From contig NZ_JAJADQ010000004.1 of the NCBI RefSeq assembly GCF_020447315.1, positions 372,001 to 436,000 on the forward strand: a stretch of DNA of 64,000 bases. The letters run 5' to 3'. Below, piece by piece: positions 17,947 to 27,025 of the stretch; positions within the stretch are counted from its first letter, which is position 1, and each line of letters opens with the position of its first letter. The position numbers were made by a program, and so were the translations under genes. The stretch comes from Hymenobacter nitidus. GTDB lineage: Bacteria; Bacteroidota; Bacteroidia; Cytophagales; Hymenobacteraceae. Below the pieces are notes generated by a model. It did not search any database. It was not told the origin of the DNA and was given only the letters and a program-made list of their open reading frames with translations.

Positions 17947-18234
17947 TTAAGCTTTAACAGTAGCCGGTTTAAGCAGCTGCAGGAAGTCTTCCAACTCCTG
18001 CAGCTTTTCGGCATTGATGGACATGTGCATATTCCGGCCTTCTTTGTGCGACTCAATCAAGCCCGCCTCGGAGAGGGATTTGAGGTGCTGTGACATCGAG
18101 GGCTGGCTAATAGGCACGTATTGAAACAAGTCGGCACAGACCGTAATTTCCCCTTTTGCAATTTCCTGCAACAAGCGAAGACGGGTAGGGTCGCTGAGGG
18201 ATTTGGCTAACTTGACGAGGGACTTGGTATCCAT
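17947..18234 (-). CDS. ArsR-family transcriptional regulator, paralogue 2
   Basis: This 95-residue winged-helix protein is closely similar to the 11544-11819 product (MDTKSLVKLAKSLSDPTRLR, ISQPSMSQHLKSLSEAGLIE, KEGRNMHMSI). It has Cys near residue 33 (VCADLF) but lacks the second cysteine of its paralogue. It precedes the efflux operon and has a palindrome (18259-18280) just upstream of its start, the likely autoregulatory operator. Proposed role: repressor of the efflux operon and of itself. The inducer is unknown. Confidence 0.88.
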   Translation of the reverse strand: MDTKSLVKLAKSLSDPTRLRLLQEIAKGEITVCADLFQYVPISQPSMSQHLKSLSEAGLIESHKEGRNMHMSINAEKLQELEDFLQLLKPATVKA

Positions 18235-18258
18235 AGAAGGCGAAGGTAAGCAATGTTC

Positions 18259-18280
18259 TTAACTCATGCGCATGGGTTAA
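18259..18280. promoter_or_regulatory. 22-bp palindrome, candidate ArsR operator
   Basis: The half-site TTAACTCATGC is mirrored by GCATGGGTTAA; 20 of 22 positions are symmetric. It is 25 bp upstream of the ArsR paralogue 2 start codon, where ArsR/SmtB repressors commonly bind. Assignment to this regulator is inference. Confidence 0.55.
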
Positions 18281-18525
18281 TGTTTTGTAACTGGTAGCGT
18301 TTCAAAATGGTTCTGGCTAGTGGGTGCAGTTGAGAAATAGCCCTCCTTAAACTGAATTGCCGCGTTTACCTTCGGACTGTTTTGCTGTACAAGAACTGGT
18401 CCTGCCGCGCCGGCATCGTTGCCGGTAACGATTGCACAAATAAGGAGGCAAGGGCTGGCATCGGGCGGGGCAAGTGGGAGGTATTATTAACGAATAATTC
18501 CTGTGTCCCACCTATTTACCCTCGT

Positions 18526-21108
18526 ATGCAAAATACCCTTACTCGGCAGGTTCTCCCCACCCAATTCTGGGTGTTGGTTGGCTTTTTTCTGTTTGCTTTT
18601 CCCCTCTCGTCCTTCGCGCAGGCGTTCGACCTGACCGTGGCCCAGGACGGCACCGGCAATTACACCACGGTGCAAGCCGCTATCAACGCCGCGCCCGCGG
18701 GCCGCACCACCCCGTTTACCATCTTCATCAAGAACGGTACGTACCGGGAGCGGGTGACGATTCCGGTCAACAAGCCGTTTCTGCAGTTGACCGGGGAGAG
18801 TGTGGCCAATACCCGCATTACCTATAACCAGGCCAACGTGCCGTCGTTCCCCGGCAACACGTCCACGGTCATCATCAACGCCTCGGACATAACGGCGGTG
18901 AATATCACCTTTGAGAACTTCTGGGGAGAGTCGCCGCAGGCCCTGGCCATGTACACCACCGGCGACCGGATAGCCTTTAAGAACTGCCGCTTCCTGGGCG
19001 GGCAGGATACCGTGCAACTCAACTCGCAGGTAGGCAACCGCAACTATTTCAAGGACTGCTACATCGATGGTGTAGTCGACTTTATCTTCGGCGCGGGCCG
19101 GGGCGTGTTCGAGAACTGCATCATCTACGCCCGCACCCGGCGCGACGGCGGCAATGGTGGCTACATCACGGCGGCTAACACCCAGCCCGGGCAGCCCTAC
19201 GGCTTTGTGTTCCGCAACTGCCTGATTCCGGAAAACCGGGGCACGACGACGTACACGCTGGGGCGCCCCTGGCAGAATGACTTGGGCTCGACGCCCACGG
19301 ACCGCTCCCACACCAAAGTTGTGTGGCTGAACACCACCATGGGCAGCTCCATCAAGCCCGCCGGCTGGCAGGTGTGGGACGCCGGCACGGTGACCAGCGT
19401 CATCCAGTACGCCGAGTACAAGAGCCGGGATTTCAGCGGCAACCTGGTCAACATCAGCCAGCGCGTGCCCTGGTCCATCCAGCTCGCCGACGCGGACACC
19501 ATGAACTACACCCGCGCCGCCGTGCTCGGCAACTGGAACCCGTGCAGCGTGTTGCCTAATTTCTGCACCAGTACGCCCGCACCCATCGCCGTATCGAACT
19601 TCCTGGCCCTGAAAGGCACGGCAACGGCGCCTTCCACCCTGCAGTGGAACATCAGCTGGCCCATAGGCGGGGTGCAATATCAATTGTTTCGCAGCAGCGT
19701 GCGCCGCGGCACGTACGCCCCGGTTTACACCACGACCTCGACCGTTGCCACCAATATCAACTTCGGTACGACGGACCCCATTCCCGCGCCGGGCACCACT
19801 TATTACTATTACGTGCGCGCTTCCAAGGCCGGCTTGGCCACGCACGTGACCGACACACTGCAGGTGTCGAGTATGCCCACCATCCTTACTACGGGTAGCT
19901 TCCAGGCGTTCCTGCAGGGGGGAAGCCAGCCCTCGGCGGCGCAGAACATTCTCGTCAGCGGCGAAAACCTGATGGCCGGGCTGGTCATCACGCCTTCCGC
20001 CAACTTCCAGGTATCGGTTAACGGCGGCAGCACCTGGGCATCAAGTGCCATCCTCACGCCCAGCGCCAATGGTATCGTGGCTAGCACCACCCTGAGTGTG
20101 CGCCTGAACGCCGCTAGCGTGGGCACCTACACAGGCAGCCTCGGCCTGACCAGCACGGGCGCGGCCACCGTCAGCTTGTCCCTGAATGGCACGGCGCAGG
20201 CCGCCGCCTTGCCGCAGTCGTTTCCGCTGCTGTGGTGGCCCATGGCCCGCACCAACCAGGACAGCGCCGCCGTGCGCAGCAGTGCCGTGACGGGCAGCAT
20301 ACCTACGTTTCGCAAGTTTGTCATATCCTCGGGCTCCGCCGCGGCCACTATTCCGCCTTATTCTACCCGCTACGGCCAGGCATTTGCGCCAACAGCCGAC
20401 GGGGGCTGGACCACGGCCCTGGGCGGCCCCGGTGGCAACCTGAACCGTACGTACTACGAGCAGTTCACCGTAACGCCCAACGGCACAACGCCCGTGCGGG
20501 TGGATTCGGTGTCGTTCACCGCCTACGTCACGGGCTCTACCAGCAACACGAAAATGGCGGTCGTATGGTCGCGCAGTGGCTTTGCCGCCGACTCGGCCGA
20601 CGTGAGCGGCGGCACTGGTCCCGGAGGGATGCTGCCCGGCACAGCGAATGCCGGCTTTACCACACCGGTTTTCCTGGGCACGCAGGCTGCCTACCGCCTG
20701 GCCTTTGCCGGAGCCAGCGGCATGACGTTGCAGGCCGGGCAGCGCCTCACGTTCCGGGTGTATTTCAGCTGCGGCTCCACCACGACCACGACCCGCTTTG
20801 CCACACTCAAGAATGTGCTGGTGAAAGGGGAGGCGCAGGTGATAACCGGTACGCGCCGCGCGGCCAGCACCCGCTTGCAACTGTACCCCAATCCAGCGAC
20901 GGCAGAGGCGTTGCTGGTGCATCCGGTGGCCACGCAGGAAACCACCATCACCATCTATTCCCCGATGGGGCAGCGGGTCGCCACCATTTTTTGCCCGGTC
21001 GGCAGCCAACAGACCCTGCTCGACCTGCAGCACTTGGCCAGTGGCCAGTACCTGGTGCGCTATAGCAACGGCACCACGCAATTCACGGCCAAGCTGATTA
21101 AGCAGTAG
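18526..21108 (+). CDS. Secreted pectinesterase with T9SS sorting domain
   Basis: This 860-residue multidomain enzyme removes methyl esters from pectin. A signal peptide covers about residues 1-31, which decides the ATG at 18526. The catalytic right-handed beta-helix spans about 35-345 and carries the family motifs GGQDTVQ, the active-site segment DGVVDFIFGAG, and LGRPWQN. A fibronectin-III-like and further beta-sandwich modules follow. The last ~75 residues (LQLYPNPATAEALLV to the end) are a type A T9SS sorting signal, so it is exported to the surface or medium. It is remote from the xylan locus and has no pectate lyase next to it. Confidence 0.92.
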   Translation: MQNTLTRQVLPTQFWVLVGFFLFAFPLSSFAQAFDLTVAQDGTGNYTTVQAAINAAPAGRTTPFTIFIKNGTYRERVTIPVNKPFLQLTGESVANTRITYNQANVPSFPGNTSTVIINASDITAVNITFENFWGESPQALAMYTTGDRIAFKNCRFLGGQDTVQLNSQVGNRNYFKDCYIDGVVDFIFGAGRGVFENCIIYARTRRDGGNGGYITAANTQPGQPYGFVFRNCLIPENRGTTTYTLGRPWQNDLGSTPTDRSHTKVVWLNTTMGSSIKPAGWQVWDAGTVTSVIQYAEYKSRDFSGNLVNISQRVPWSIQLADADTMNYTRAAVLGNWNPCSVLPNFCTSTPAPIAVSNFLALKGTATAPSTLQWNISWPIGGVQYQLFRSSVRRGTYAPVYTTTSTVATNINFGTTDPIPAPGTTYYYYVRASKAGLATHVTDTLQVSSMPTILTTGSFQAFLQGGSQPSAAQNILVSGENLMAGLVITPSANFQVSVNGGSTWASSAILTPSANGIVASTTLSVRLNAASVGTYTGSLGLTSTGAATVSLSLNGTAQAAALPQSFPLLWWPMARTNQDSAAVRSSAVTGSIPTFRKFVISSGSAAATIPPYSTRYGQAFAPTADGGWTTALGGPGGNLNRTYYEQFTVTPNGTTPVRVDSVSFTAYVTGSTSNTKMAVVWSRSGFAADSADVSGGTGPGGMLPGTANAGFTTPVFLGTQAAYRLAFAGASGMTLQAGQRLTFRVYFSCGSTTTTTRFATLKNVLVKGEAQVITGTRRAASTRLQLYPNPATAEALLVHPVATQETTITIYSPMGQRVATIFCPVGSQQTLLDLQHLASGQYLVRYSNGTTQFTAKLIKQ

Positions 21109-21352
21109 CTACGGCATTGGCAATATTGCAGGCCTTGAAGCGCACCCGCTCCTCCATCAATTTCGAAGTGAAGTAGAAGCTGCACGCCAACCGCGGTGCC
21201 CGTCATTATTGACAGGCAGACGAAATAGAGCGGGAAAGTAGAGCCCGCAGCCTCATAAGGCACGTGTAATCCAAAAACTAAAGGTATGTAACACTACTAC
21301 GGCTGAAGTTGTGAAAGACTGCGGTTGTACCCCAAGCTGTACCCTAGTAATG

Positions 21353-21386
21353 AAAAAAGGCCCTCACGCTATCGTGAGGGCCTTTT
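21353..21386. terminator. Bidirectional terminator after tRNA-Arg
   Basis: Arms AAAAGGCCCTCACG (21355-21368) and CGTGAGGGCCTTTT (21373-21386) with a 4-nt loop. T-runs on both strands let it end the minus-strand tRNA transcript and any read-through from pectinesterase. Confidence 0.85.
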
Positions 21387-21389
21387 CAG

Positions 21390-21461
21390 TGGTCGCGCTA
21401 GGAATCGAACCTAGATCAAGAGCTTCGGAAACTCTTATACTATCCGTTGTACGACGCGACC
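21390..21461 (-). tRNA. tRNA-Arg (anticodon CCG)
   Basis: The minus strand folds as a cloverleaf. Acceptor GGTCGCG pairs with CGCGACC, the T-arm contains GGTTCGATTCC, and the anticodon stem AGAGT/GCTCT encloses loop TTCCGAA, reading CCG. The 3' CCA is not encoded; the discriminator is A at 21390. Confidence 0.93.
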
Positions 21462-21481
21462 AGTTGACGTTTGGTATGCGG

Positions 21482-21513
21482 CAAAAGTAGAGAGAAAAAT
21501 GTGCCCTGCCAAA
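21482..21513 (-). promoter_or_regulatory. Promoter of tRNA-Arg
   Basis: TTTG (21510-21513, minus strand), 20 nt, then TACTTTTG (21482-21489): an excellent Bacteroidota -33/-7 pair 20 bp before the tRNA 5' end. Confidence 0.7.
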
Positions 21514-21637
21514 CCAAAACCGCATTTGCTTGGGCCAGATGCTGATATAAGTCACCTGCAACAAGGATAACCAAATTCGGGTGAAGTCAGTTAAGACAGA
21601 TACACAACCGATTACTTCTCTAACCTGACACCTGCTC

Positions 21638-22087
21638 ATGAAAAAGAATCTGTATACGGCCGATGCTACGGCCACTGGCGGCCGTAGCGGCCACGTGCGC
21701 TCCTCCGACAGCGTTATCGATATGCCCATGTCGGTGCCCGAAGGTCTGGGAGGCGAAAAGGGGGCAACAAACCCCGAGCAGTTGTTTGCTGCCGGCTATG
21801 CGGCCTGTTTCCAGCAGGCACTGATTGTAATTGCCGGCCGCGAAAACTTGAAGATGGACCCTGCTAGTACGGTGCAATGCTCCGTAACCTTATTTCAGGA
21901 GGGTGAAGGCTACGGCCTGAGCGCAGTGCTGGATGTGGACCTGAAAGGAGTAGAGCCGCAAAAGGCCATCGACATGGTGAACAAAGCCCACCAGATCTGT
22001 CCGTACTCCGTTGGGACGCGCGGCAACATGGAAGTGGAACTCAAAGTAGCCGGTCAGCCCGCGGCCGTGTCTGCCGACAACGCCTAA
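21638..22087 (+). CDS. Organic hydroperoxide resistance protein (Ohr/OsmC), copy 2
   Basis: This 149-residue Ohr peroxidase has cysteines in FAAGYAACFQQA and HQICPYSVGTRGN. The N-terminal half (ATGGRSGHVRSSDSVIDM) fits the family. It differs from the other two copies in the QQALIVIAGRENLKMDPAST segment, so the paralogues may handle different peroxides or conditions. It is monocistronic: a strong terminator follows, and the next gene is convergent. Confidence 0.92.
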   Translation: MKKNLYTADATATGGRSGHVRSSDSVIDMPMSVPEGLGGEKGATNPEQLFAAGYAACFQQALIVIAGRENLKMDPASTVQCSVTLFQEGEGYGLSAVLDVDLKGVEPQKAIDMVNKAHQICPYSVGTRGNMEVELKVAGQPAAVSADNA

Positions 22088-22108
22088 ATACATTTTACCA
22101 CTGCGAAT

Positions 22109-22145
22109 AAAGAAGGCCCCGTTGCTAAGCAACGGGGCCTTCTTT
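22109..22145. terminator. Bidirectional terminator between convergent genes
   Basis: 17-bp arms AAAGAAGGCCCCGTTGC and its complement with a 3-nt loop; it serves both the Ohr gene and the transglutaminase-like gene. Confidence 0.9.
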
Positions 22146-22171
22146 ATGTTCTACGCTGATGTGCTGCTCAA

Positions 22172-23068
22172 TTAGTAGGCACTGCCATTTTCCGGTAGCA
22201 CGGGCTTGTTGGCCTCGCCGCCCATAAACTCCAGGGGGCGGGAGTAGAACGTGGCCACCGAGTTGGTGTAGCGCATGCGGCGAATTGGCGTGTCACGCTG
22301 AAATACGGTGGGGCATTTAGCGCCATTCGGGACCAGCATCACGCCGCTCGGCTGGGTCTTGATGCCAAAACGGTTATCGAGCACCGTATCGAAGTAGTAG
22401 AGGTAGGGGCTGATCCAGTTGAAATAGGTTTTGGCGCGGGTATTGGACGCCGTTTCGATGCGCAGGGCTGGATTGTTGGTAGACAGGGCCTTCTGCAACT
22501 CAATGGCGTTGATAGGCTCGTTGTCGAGCAAGGGCACAGCATCCCACTGCCCGTCCAGCATAGCCCATTTCTGCTGGTCCCGCAGCCACACTTCCGTTAC
22601 GGCGTGGCCGGCACCCTGGCGCCGGGTTTCCGAGTCGGCCGTTTTCAGATACACGGCCCTGGCGGGGATGCCTACGGCCGTGAGCACGCCGCTGAGCACG
22701 ATGCTGTACTCAATACACTGGAAGTTGCTGCCCATATCCGCCTCTTTCAGAATGGACAGCGGGTCCGGCTTTTTGGCCCGTACGTGTCCGTCGTGTACCC
22801 AGCGGTTATGCACCCAGGTGCAGAGTGTGCGGGCTTTGTCGAAATCGGTGGTTTTACCCGCTATGATGTCGTTCAGGGCGTAGTTCTCGCGCAGGGTTAC
22901 CAGGTAGGCTTCATCCGACGAGCTGAACTGGAACGGACAGGGCGTCGCGTCGGGAGTGAGGGCAAATTCCAGTGGTTTCTCGGGAGCTGCCACGCGTTGA
23001 GCCGATGCCAAATCAGGGCCGCTCAGCGCTGCTATCAGCGCAAATCCTGCAATTGCCTTATGAATCAT
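22172..23068 (-). CDS. Exported transglutaminase-like cysteine protein
   Basis: This protein of about 298 residues has a signal peptide (MIHKAIAGFALIAALSGPDL ending near ASAQ). The transglutaminase-like core spans about residues 60-190: Cys in GSNFQCIEYSIVLSGVL, His in GHAVTEVWLRD and Asp in WAMLDGQWD form the usual triad. Such bacterial domains are usually cysteine proteases or peptide-processing enzymes rather than cross-linkers. A start six codons earlier is possible. It stands alone, and the target is unknown. Confidence 0.82.
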   Translation of the reverse strand: MIHKAIAGFALIAALSGPDLASAQRVAAPEKPLEFALTPDATPCPFQFSSSDEAYLVTLRENYALNDIIAGKTTDFDKARTLCTWVHNRWVHDGHVRAKKPDPLSILKEADMGSNFQCIEYSIVLSGVLTAVGIPARAVYLKTADSETRRQGAGHAVTEVWLRDQQKWAMLDGQWDAVPLLDNEPINAIELQKALSTNNPALRIETASNTRAKTYFNWISPYLYYFDTVLDNRFGIKTQPSGVMLVPNGAKCPTVFQRDTPIRRMRYTNSVATFYSRPLEFMGGEANKPVLPENGSAY

Positions 23069-23229
23069 GGGTAGATGTGTCTGCAAGTAGGATGGACAGG
23101 AGGTAGGAGAGAGCTGAGTTCTAACGTGAAATACGGGGTTAGGTTGTTGGTATACTATGTTGCATAAGTAATAATAATTTGTTATTAACCTTGTTGATGG
23201 CCAGTCGGAACCACATGATTATGTGGCGC

Positions 23230-23294
23230 AAAAAAGCCCGCCCGGATAGTCCGGACGGGCTTTTCTAGTCGTTTCCGAACCCGGAAACGACTAG
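23230..23294 (-). terminator. Double hairpin after sucC
   Basis: The first stem-loop after the sucC stop is 23265-23294 (12-bp arms around a short loop, no T-run). The second, 23232-23264 (AAAAGCCCGCCCGGA and complement), ends in a T-run on the minus strand and is a proper intrinsic terminator. The first probably stabilises the 3' end. Confidence 0.8.
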
Positions 23295-23296
23295 CG

Positions 23297-24499
23297 CTAG
23301 GCGACTTGCGAAGCCAGGACTTCTTTTACTTTCTGAGCGGCGTCTTTCAGCAATACGGCCGAGTACACCTTCAGGCCGCTTTCGTCGATGATGCGGGCGC
23401 CTTCTTCGGCGTTGGTACCCTGCAGACGCACGATAATCGGCACCTTGATGTCACCAATGTTCTTGTAGGCTTCTACCACACCGTTGGCTACCCGGTCGCA
23501 ACGCACGATGCCGCCGAAGATGTTGATCAGGATGGCCTTCACGTTCGGATCCTTCAGGATGATGCGGAAACCAGCTTCTACAGTCTGGGCATTGGCTCCA
23601 CCCCCTACGTCGAGGAAGTTGGCCGGCTCACCGCCCGAGAGCTTGATGATGTCCATGGTAGCCATGGCTAGGCCGGCGCCGTTTACCATGCAGCCCACGT
23701 TGCCGTCGAGCTTCACATAGTTCAGGTTCGAGGCCGAGGCTTCTACTTCCAGCGGGTCTTCCTCGTTGGTGTCGCGCAGGGCTACGAAGTCCTTGTGGCG
23801 GTACAGCGCGTTTTCGTCGAGGCTCACCTTGGCGTCTACGGCTAGGATCTTGTTGTCCGAGGTCTTCAACACGGGGTTGATTTCGAACATCGACGAGTCG
23901 GTTTCGTCGTAGGCCTTGTATAGGGCCGTTACGAACTTCACCATCTCCTTGAACGCCTCACCTTCCACACCGAGGTTGAAGGCAATTTTGCGGGCCTGGA
24001 AGCCCTGCAGACCCACGCGGGGGTCAATGATTTCCTTGTGGATCTTCTCGGGATGCGCCTCGGCTACTTCCTCGATGTCCATACCACCCTCGGTGGTATA
24101 GATGATGACGTTTTTGCCGGAAGTACGGTCGAGCAGCACGCTCATGTAGTATTCCTTGGGCTCGGAAGCACCGGGGTAGTACACGTCCTGGGCCACCAGC
24201 ACCTTGTTGACCTTGCGGCCTTCGGCACCGGTTTGCTTGGTGACGAGCTGCATGCCGATGATCTGGCCGGCAATGTCTTTTACCTGCTCCAGGTTTTTGG
24301 CGAGTTTCACCCCGCCCCCTTTGCCGCGGCCACCCGCGTGGATCTGGGCCTTAATCACATGCCAGCTGGTGCCGGTGTCGGCGGTCAGCTTTTTGGCGGC
24401 TTCTACAGCTTCATCAGCGGTGTCGGCCACAATGCCTTCCTGGATACGGACGCCGTAGCTTTTGAGGATTTCTTTACCCTGATACTCGTGAATGTTCAT
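23297..24499 (-). CDS. sucC: Succinyl-CoA synthetase, beta subunit (ADP-forming)
   Basis: This 400-residue ATP-grasp enzyme makes succinate and ATP from succinyl-CoA in the citric-acid cycle, working with the alpha subunit SucD (not in this window). Visible signatures are [17 protein letters not shown] at the N-terminus, the glycine-rich [43 protein letters not shown] and [20 protein letters not shown]. The length is typical. A -7-like box TACTTTCG (24548-24555, minus strand) lies 48 bp upstream. Confidence 0.97.
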   Translation of the reverse strand: MNIHEYQGKEILKSYGVRIQEGIVADTADEAVEAAKKLTADTGTSWHVIKAQIHAGGRGKGGGVKLAKNLEQVKDIAGQIIGMQLVTKQTGAEGRKVNKVLVAQDVYYPGASEPKEYYMSVLLDRTSGKNVIIYTTEGGMDIEEVAEAHPEKIHKEIIDPRVGLQGFQARKIAFNLGVEGEAFKEMVKFVTALYKAYDETDSSMFEINPVLKTSDNKILAVDAKVSLDENALYRHKDFVALRDTNEEDPLEVEASASNLNYVKLDGNVGCMVNGAGLAMATMDIIKLSGGEPANFLDVGGGANAQTVEAGFRIILKDPNVKAILINIFGGIVRCDRVANGVVEAYKNIGDIKVPIIVRLQGTNAEEGARIIDESGLKVYSAVLLKDAAQKVKEVLASQVA

Positions 24500-24547
24500 A
24501 GAGGGTCAGTTCAATGGGGGTTGACGGGGTGGTGTTCTACTAGGCCA

Positions 24548-24555
24548 CGAAAGTA
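24548..24555 (-). promoter_or_regulatory. -7-like box TACTTTCG before sucC
   Basis: It matches the TAnnTTYG variant seen at several genes here. No good -33 TTG is visible. Confidence 0.35.
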
Positions 24556-24707
24556 GGCATTATTCGCTGTCATTGCGAGGGGCGCCCAGTATTCGGGATA
24601 TATAGGAGGTGAAAATTGGCTTCTAACCCTCAGCGGCCTGTATTTGTTGCCATGGCCCGGCCGGAATAATCCGGTTAGTGCCGGCCTGCCGGTGGGTAGC
24701 TCCTAGT

Positions 24708-25862
24708 TCATTGCCCGTACCACTGGGCCATAATCTGCTCGGCGGGTTTGTGCTGGGGCGTGAAGTCGGCGTGGCGGCGGGCCGGACCATCGGGAGCCAG
24801 GCCGGGGTACCATTTCCAAATAAACAGGCCCTTAAACCAGGGCTGGGGCCAGAACGTCTCGAACAGGGCGGCGTAGCAGGCGGCCTGGGTTTGCTCATCG
24901 GGGGTAAGCAGCACGGCTGTGCGGTCGGGCCAGATCCAGGGCTCAATGGCGGCGTCGGCGGTGTTGCGGTAGCCGGCCTCGGTGAAGATCACCGGCTTGT
25001 TGTAGTGGCGCTGCACCCGCTCGATGGCCGCCCGGTGGGCCTGCCAGGCTGCCAGCAGCTCGGCTTTGGGCGGCCCTGCGTTCTTGCTCAGCGGGAAGTA
25101 GGCCTGAATGCCGATAAAGTCCAGGGCATCCCAGAATTTCACCTGCTCAAACTCCCCGCTCCAGTTGGCGGCGTAGGTCAGGGGGCCGTGGTAGATCTTG
25201 CGCACCTCCTTAATAAGTCGGCGCCATTCCTTTTCGTGGCCCACGGTTTTTTCCAGCTCGGTGCCAATGCAGAGGCCGCCAAAGTGGTGGGCTTCGGCCA
25301 GCCGGGCATAGTGGAGCAAAAATGTGGAGTAGGACGCAAACCAGGCCTGCCAGTCGGCTTTGGTCTGCATGCTGATGCTGCCGGGCCAAGCGCCTTTGCC
25401 CCGCACCCACAAGTGCGGCTTGAGCAGGGTTTGAATATTGCGTTTCCGGGCCAATTGATCCGTGAATACAATACCAAAGTCGGTTTCGCCCCAGTAGCCG
25501 CCCCGGCTGCGGCGGCGCTGCCCGGCCCCGGTGTGCAGCTGCACGGTGGGCTGCTGGGCGTCGGGCTGCCAGCCGAAGGGTATCTGCGCTATCCAGGTGA
25601 CGTGGGCGCGGGTCAGGGGCGCCAGGTCGGCATCGGTTACCGAGTCGCCGGCTACCCAGCTCACGCCCCGGTAGCGGCCATCGGCCAGCAGTTCCGAGAG
25701 GGGCCGGGCCGGGGCCTGGATAGGCGGCAGCGGCGTGGGGGAGTGGGGCCACTGCCACCACGCCGCTGCAACGGCCAACAGCAACCCCAGCGCAGCTGCG
25801 GGCCACATCCAGAGCCAGGAGCGCGAGGCAAACAGAGCAGGCATAGCGGGCAAAGCGGGCAA
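24708..25862 (-). CDS. Membrane-anchored glycoside hydrolase, GH113-like
   Basis: This 384-residue protein has an N-terminal membrane anchor (WPAAALGLLLAVAAAWW) and a TIM-barrel domain resembling GH113 beta-mannanases: YRGVSWVAGDSVTD, WGETDFGIVF, LLKPHLWVRGKGAWPGSISM, a probable acid Glu in GLCIGTELEKT, a probable nucleophile Glu in KPVIFTEAGYRNTADAA, and the C-terminal GLFIWKWYPG. GH113 enzymes cut beta-mannan, but many relatives have undetermined substrates. It stands alone and is not linked to the xylan locus. Confidence 0.75.
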   Translation of the reverse strand: MPALPAMPALFASRSWLWMWPAAALGLLLAVAAAWWQWPHSPTPLPPIQAPARPLSELLADGRYRGVSWVAGDSVTDADLAPLTRAHVTWIAQIPFGWQPDAQQPTVQLHTGAGQRRRSRGGYWGETDFGIVFTDQLARKRNIQTLLKPHLWVRGKGAWPGSISMQTKADWQAWFASYSTFLLHYARLAEAHHFGGLCIGTELEKTVGHEKEWRRLIKEVRKIYHGPLTYAANWSGEFEQVKFWDALDFIGIQAYFPLSKNAGPPKAELLAAWQAHRAAIERVQRHYNKPVIFTEAGYRNTADAAIEPWIWPDRTAVLLTPDEQTQAACYAALFETFWPQPWFKGLFIWKWYPGLAPDGPARRHADFTPQHKPAEQIMAQWYGQ

Positions 25863-25994
25863 AGCGGAAAGTAGATGAAAAAGAAATTGGGCGCAGAAGC
25901 AGCACTGCCAGCGTTTTATGCGTAGCAGGGCCGGGAGCTGGTCGGCAAACGAAGGCTAATCTGCATTCGAAACCCGACAACTCCCTACATTCCG

Positions 25995-26002
25995 TAGATT
26001 TG
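25995..26002 (+). promoter_or_regulatory. -7 box TAGATTTG before the LolD-like gene
   Basis: A consensus TAnnTTTG match 35 bp before the TTG start; no clear -33 element. Confidence 0.4.
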
Positions 26003-26036
26003 TTTTTAATACGCGCTCATTCAATTCTGCTTTCCC

Positions 26037-26693
26037 TTGCTGCAGGCCATCAACGTTCGAAAGAAATACAACACGCTGGAAGTGCTCCGGGGCATCGATC
26101 TGACGATTGAGAAATCGGAAATCGTGTCGATTGTGGGCTCTTCAGGAGCCGGCAAAAGCACGCTGCTGCACATTCTGGGCACGCTCGACAACCCTGATTC
26201 AGGCGAGGTGCTCTTCGATGGTACCTCGGTAAGCTCCCTGGGCCGCTCCAACCTGGCCAAGTTCCGCAACCGTCACATTGGGTTCATTTTCCAGTTTCAC
26301 AACCTGCTGCCCGAGTTTACGGCCCTCGAAAACGTGTGCTTGCCGGCTTACCTGGCGGGCCGCTCCGAGAAGGAAACCCGGGTGCGGGCCCGCGAATTGC
26401 TCGGCATGCTGAACCTGGAGCGCCGCGCCGACCACAAGCCCTCGGAAATGAGCGGCGGGGAGCAGCAGCGCACGGCCGTGGCCCGGGCCCTGATCAACTC
26501 GCCCGAAATTATCTTTGCCGATGAGCCCAGCGGCAACCTCGACTCGCAGAACGCCCAGGAGCTGCACCAGATATTCTTTCTGCTGCGCAAAGAGCTGGGC
26601 CAGACCTTCGTGATTGTAACTCACAACGACCAGCTGGCCGAAATGGCCGACCGCAAAATCACCATGAAGGACGGCAACATCTGGGAAGGCTAG
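26037..26693 (+). CDS. ABC transporter ATP-binding protein (LolD/MacB-type)
   Basis: This 218-residue ATPase starts at TTG 26037 because the frame closes at TAA 26007-26009 and contains no ATG before the conserved sequence. Walker A is GSSGAGKST (residues 34-42), the Q-loop is [15 protein letters not shown], the ABC signature is MSGGEQQR, Walker B is IIFADEP, and the switch histidine is in VTHND. LolD-type ATPases extract lipoproteins from the inner membrane together with LolC/E permeases; no permease is adjacent here. A T-rich terminator follows at 26733-26770. It could also serve a MacB-like exporter. Confidence 0.88.
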   Translation: MLQAINVRKKYNTLEVLRGIDLTIEKSEIVSIVGSSGAGKSTLLHILGTLDNPDSGEVLFDGTSVSSLGRSNLAKFRNRHIGFIFQFHNLLPEFTALENVCLPAYLAGRSEKETRVRARELLGMLNLERRADHKPSEMSGGEQQRTAVARALINSPEIIFADEPSGNLDSQNAQELHQIFFLLRKELGQTFVIVTHNDQLAEMADRKITMKDGNIWEG

Positions 26694-26732
26694 CGTTCAG
26701 CTTCCGATAACCCCCTCATAGCAAATACGTTG

Positions 26733-26770
26733 TAAGCTCTGTTGGACTCCGGTCCGGCAGAGCTTTTTTG
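26733..26770 (+). terminator. Terminator of the ABC ATPase gene
   Basis: Arms AAGCTCTG (26734-26741) and CAGAGCTT (26758-26765), with inner CCGG pairing, followed by a T-run. Confidence 0.75.
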
Positions 26771-26875
26771 TTGGGGTAGTTGCGAAAGCCGGAGTAAAGT
26801 CGCCTTGGCTAAATATTTTAGCATATAGTGCGGAAGCCAGGAACACATAGTATATGGCTTACGTTTGCTATTGTA

Positions 26876-26914
26876 CTAACCTGGTTAGAAACAAGGTATT
26901 TCAAAATACTTTGT
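26876..26914. promoter_or_regulatory. Two operator-like palindromes upstream of the recombination-like gene
   Basis: CTAACCTGGTTAG (26876-26888) is a perfect 6+6 palindrome. The 24-bp segment 26891-26914 (half-site ACAAGGTATTTC) is symmetric at 20 of 24 positions. Both lie 49-87 bp above the -33 element, so a regulator could act there. No specific regulator is implied. Confidence 0.45.
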
Positions 26915-26962
26915 AAGTAATTGATAATCAATGATAAAATTTACTAAAAAAGTGCTGGTTTT

Positions 26963-26992
26963 TTGCACCAAAAACCCCGTACTTTAGTTTAG
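26963..26992 (+). promoter_or_regulatory. Promoter of the recombination-like gene
   Basis: TTG (26963-26965), 19 nt, then TAGTTTAG (26985-26992), one mismatch from TAnnTTTG and with ideal spacing. It predicts a leader of about 25-30 nt. Confidence 0.65.
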
Positions 26993-27025
26993 TAATAGAA
27001 CAACAGAACGTACTACAGGACACTT

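Larger units (their letters stand above)
26694..27025. other. AT-rich intergenic region with terminator, palindromes and promoter
   Basis: This 332-bp gap holds the terminator of the ABC gene (26733-26770), two adjacent palindromes (26876-26888 and 26891-26914) and a promoter (26963-26992) for the next gene. No coding sequence is seen. The downstream part is strikingly AT-rich for this genome. Confidence 0.7.

Noticed and set aside
18367..18374. TACCTTCG as pectinesterase promoter
   Set aside because: The box fits the -7 variant, but there is no -33 element at the right distance and the leader would be about 150 nt; left undecided.
21060..21263. 67-residue minus-strand frame beginning MPYEAAGSTFPLYFV
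   Set aside because: It overlaps the T9SS domain of the pectinesterase, has no clear promoter, and no recognisable family; too weak to call.
24678..25874. 398-codon plus-strand frame
   Set aside because: It mirrors the GH113-like gene on the opposite strand and contains Gly/Ala/Pro-rich sequence without domains.
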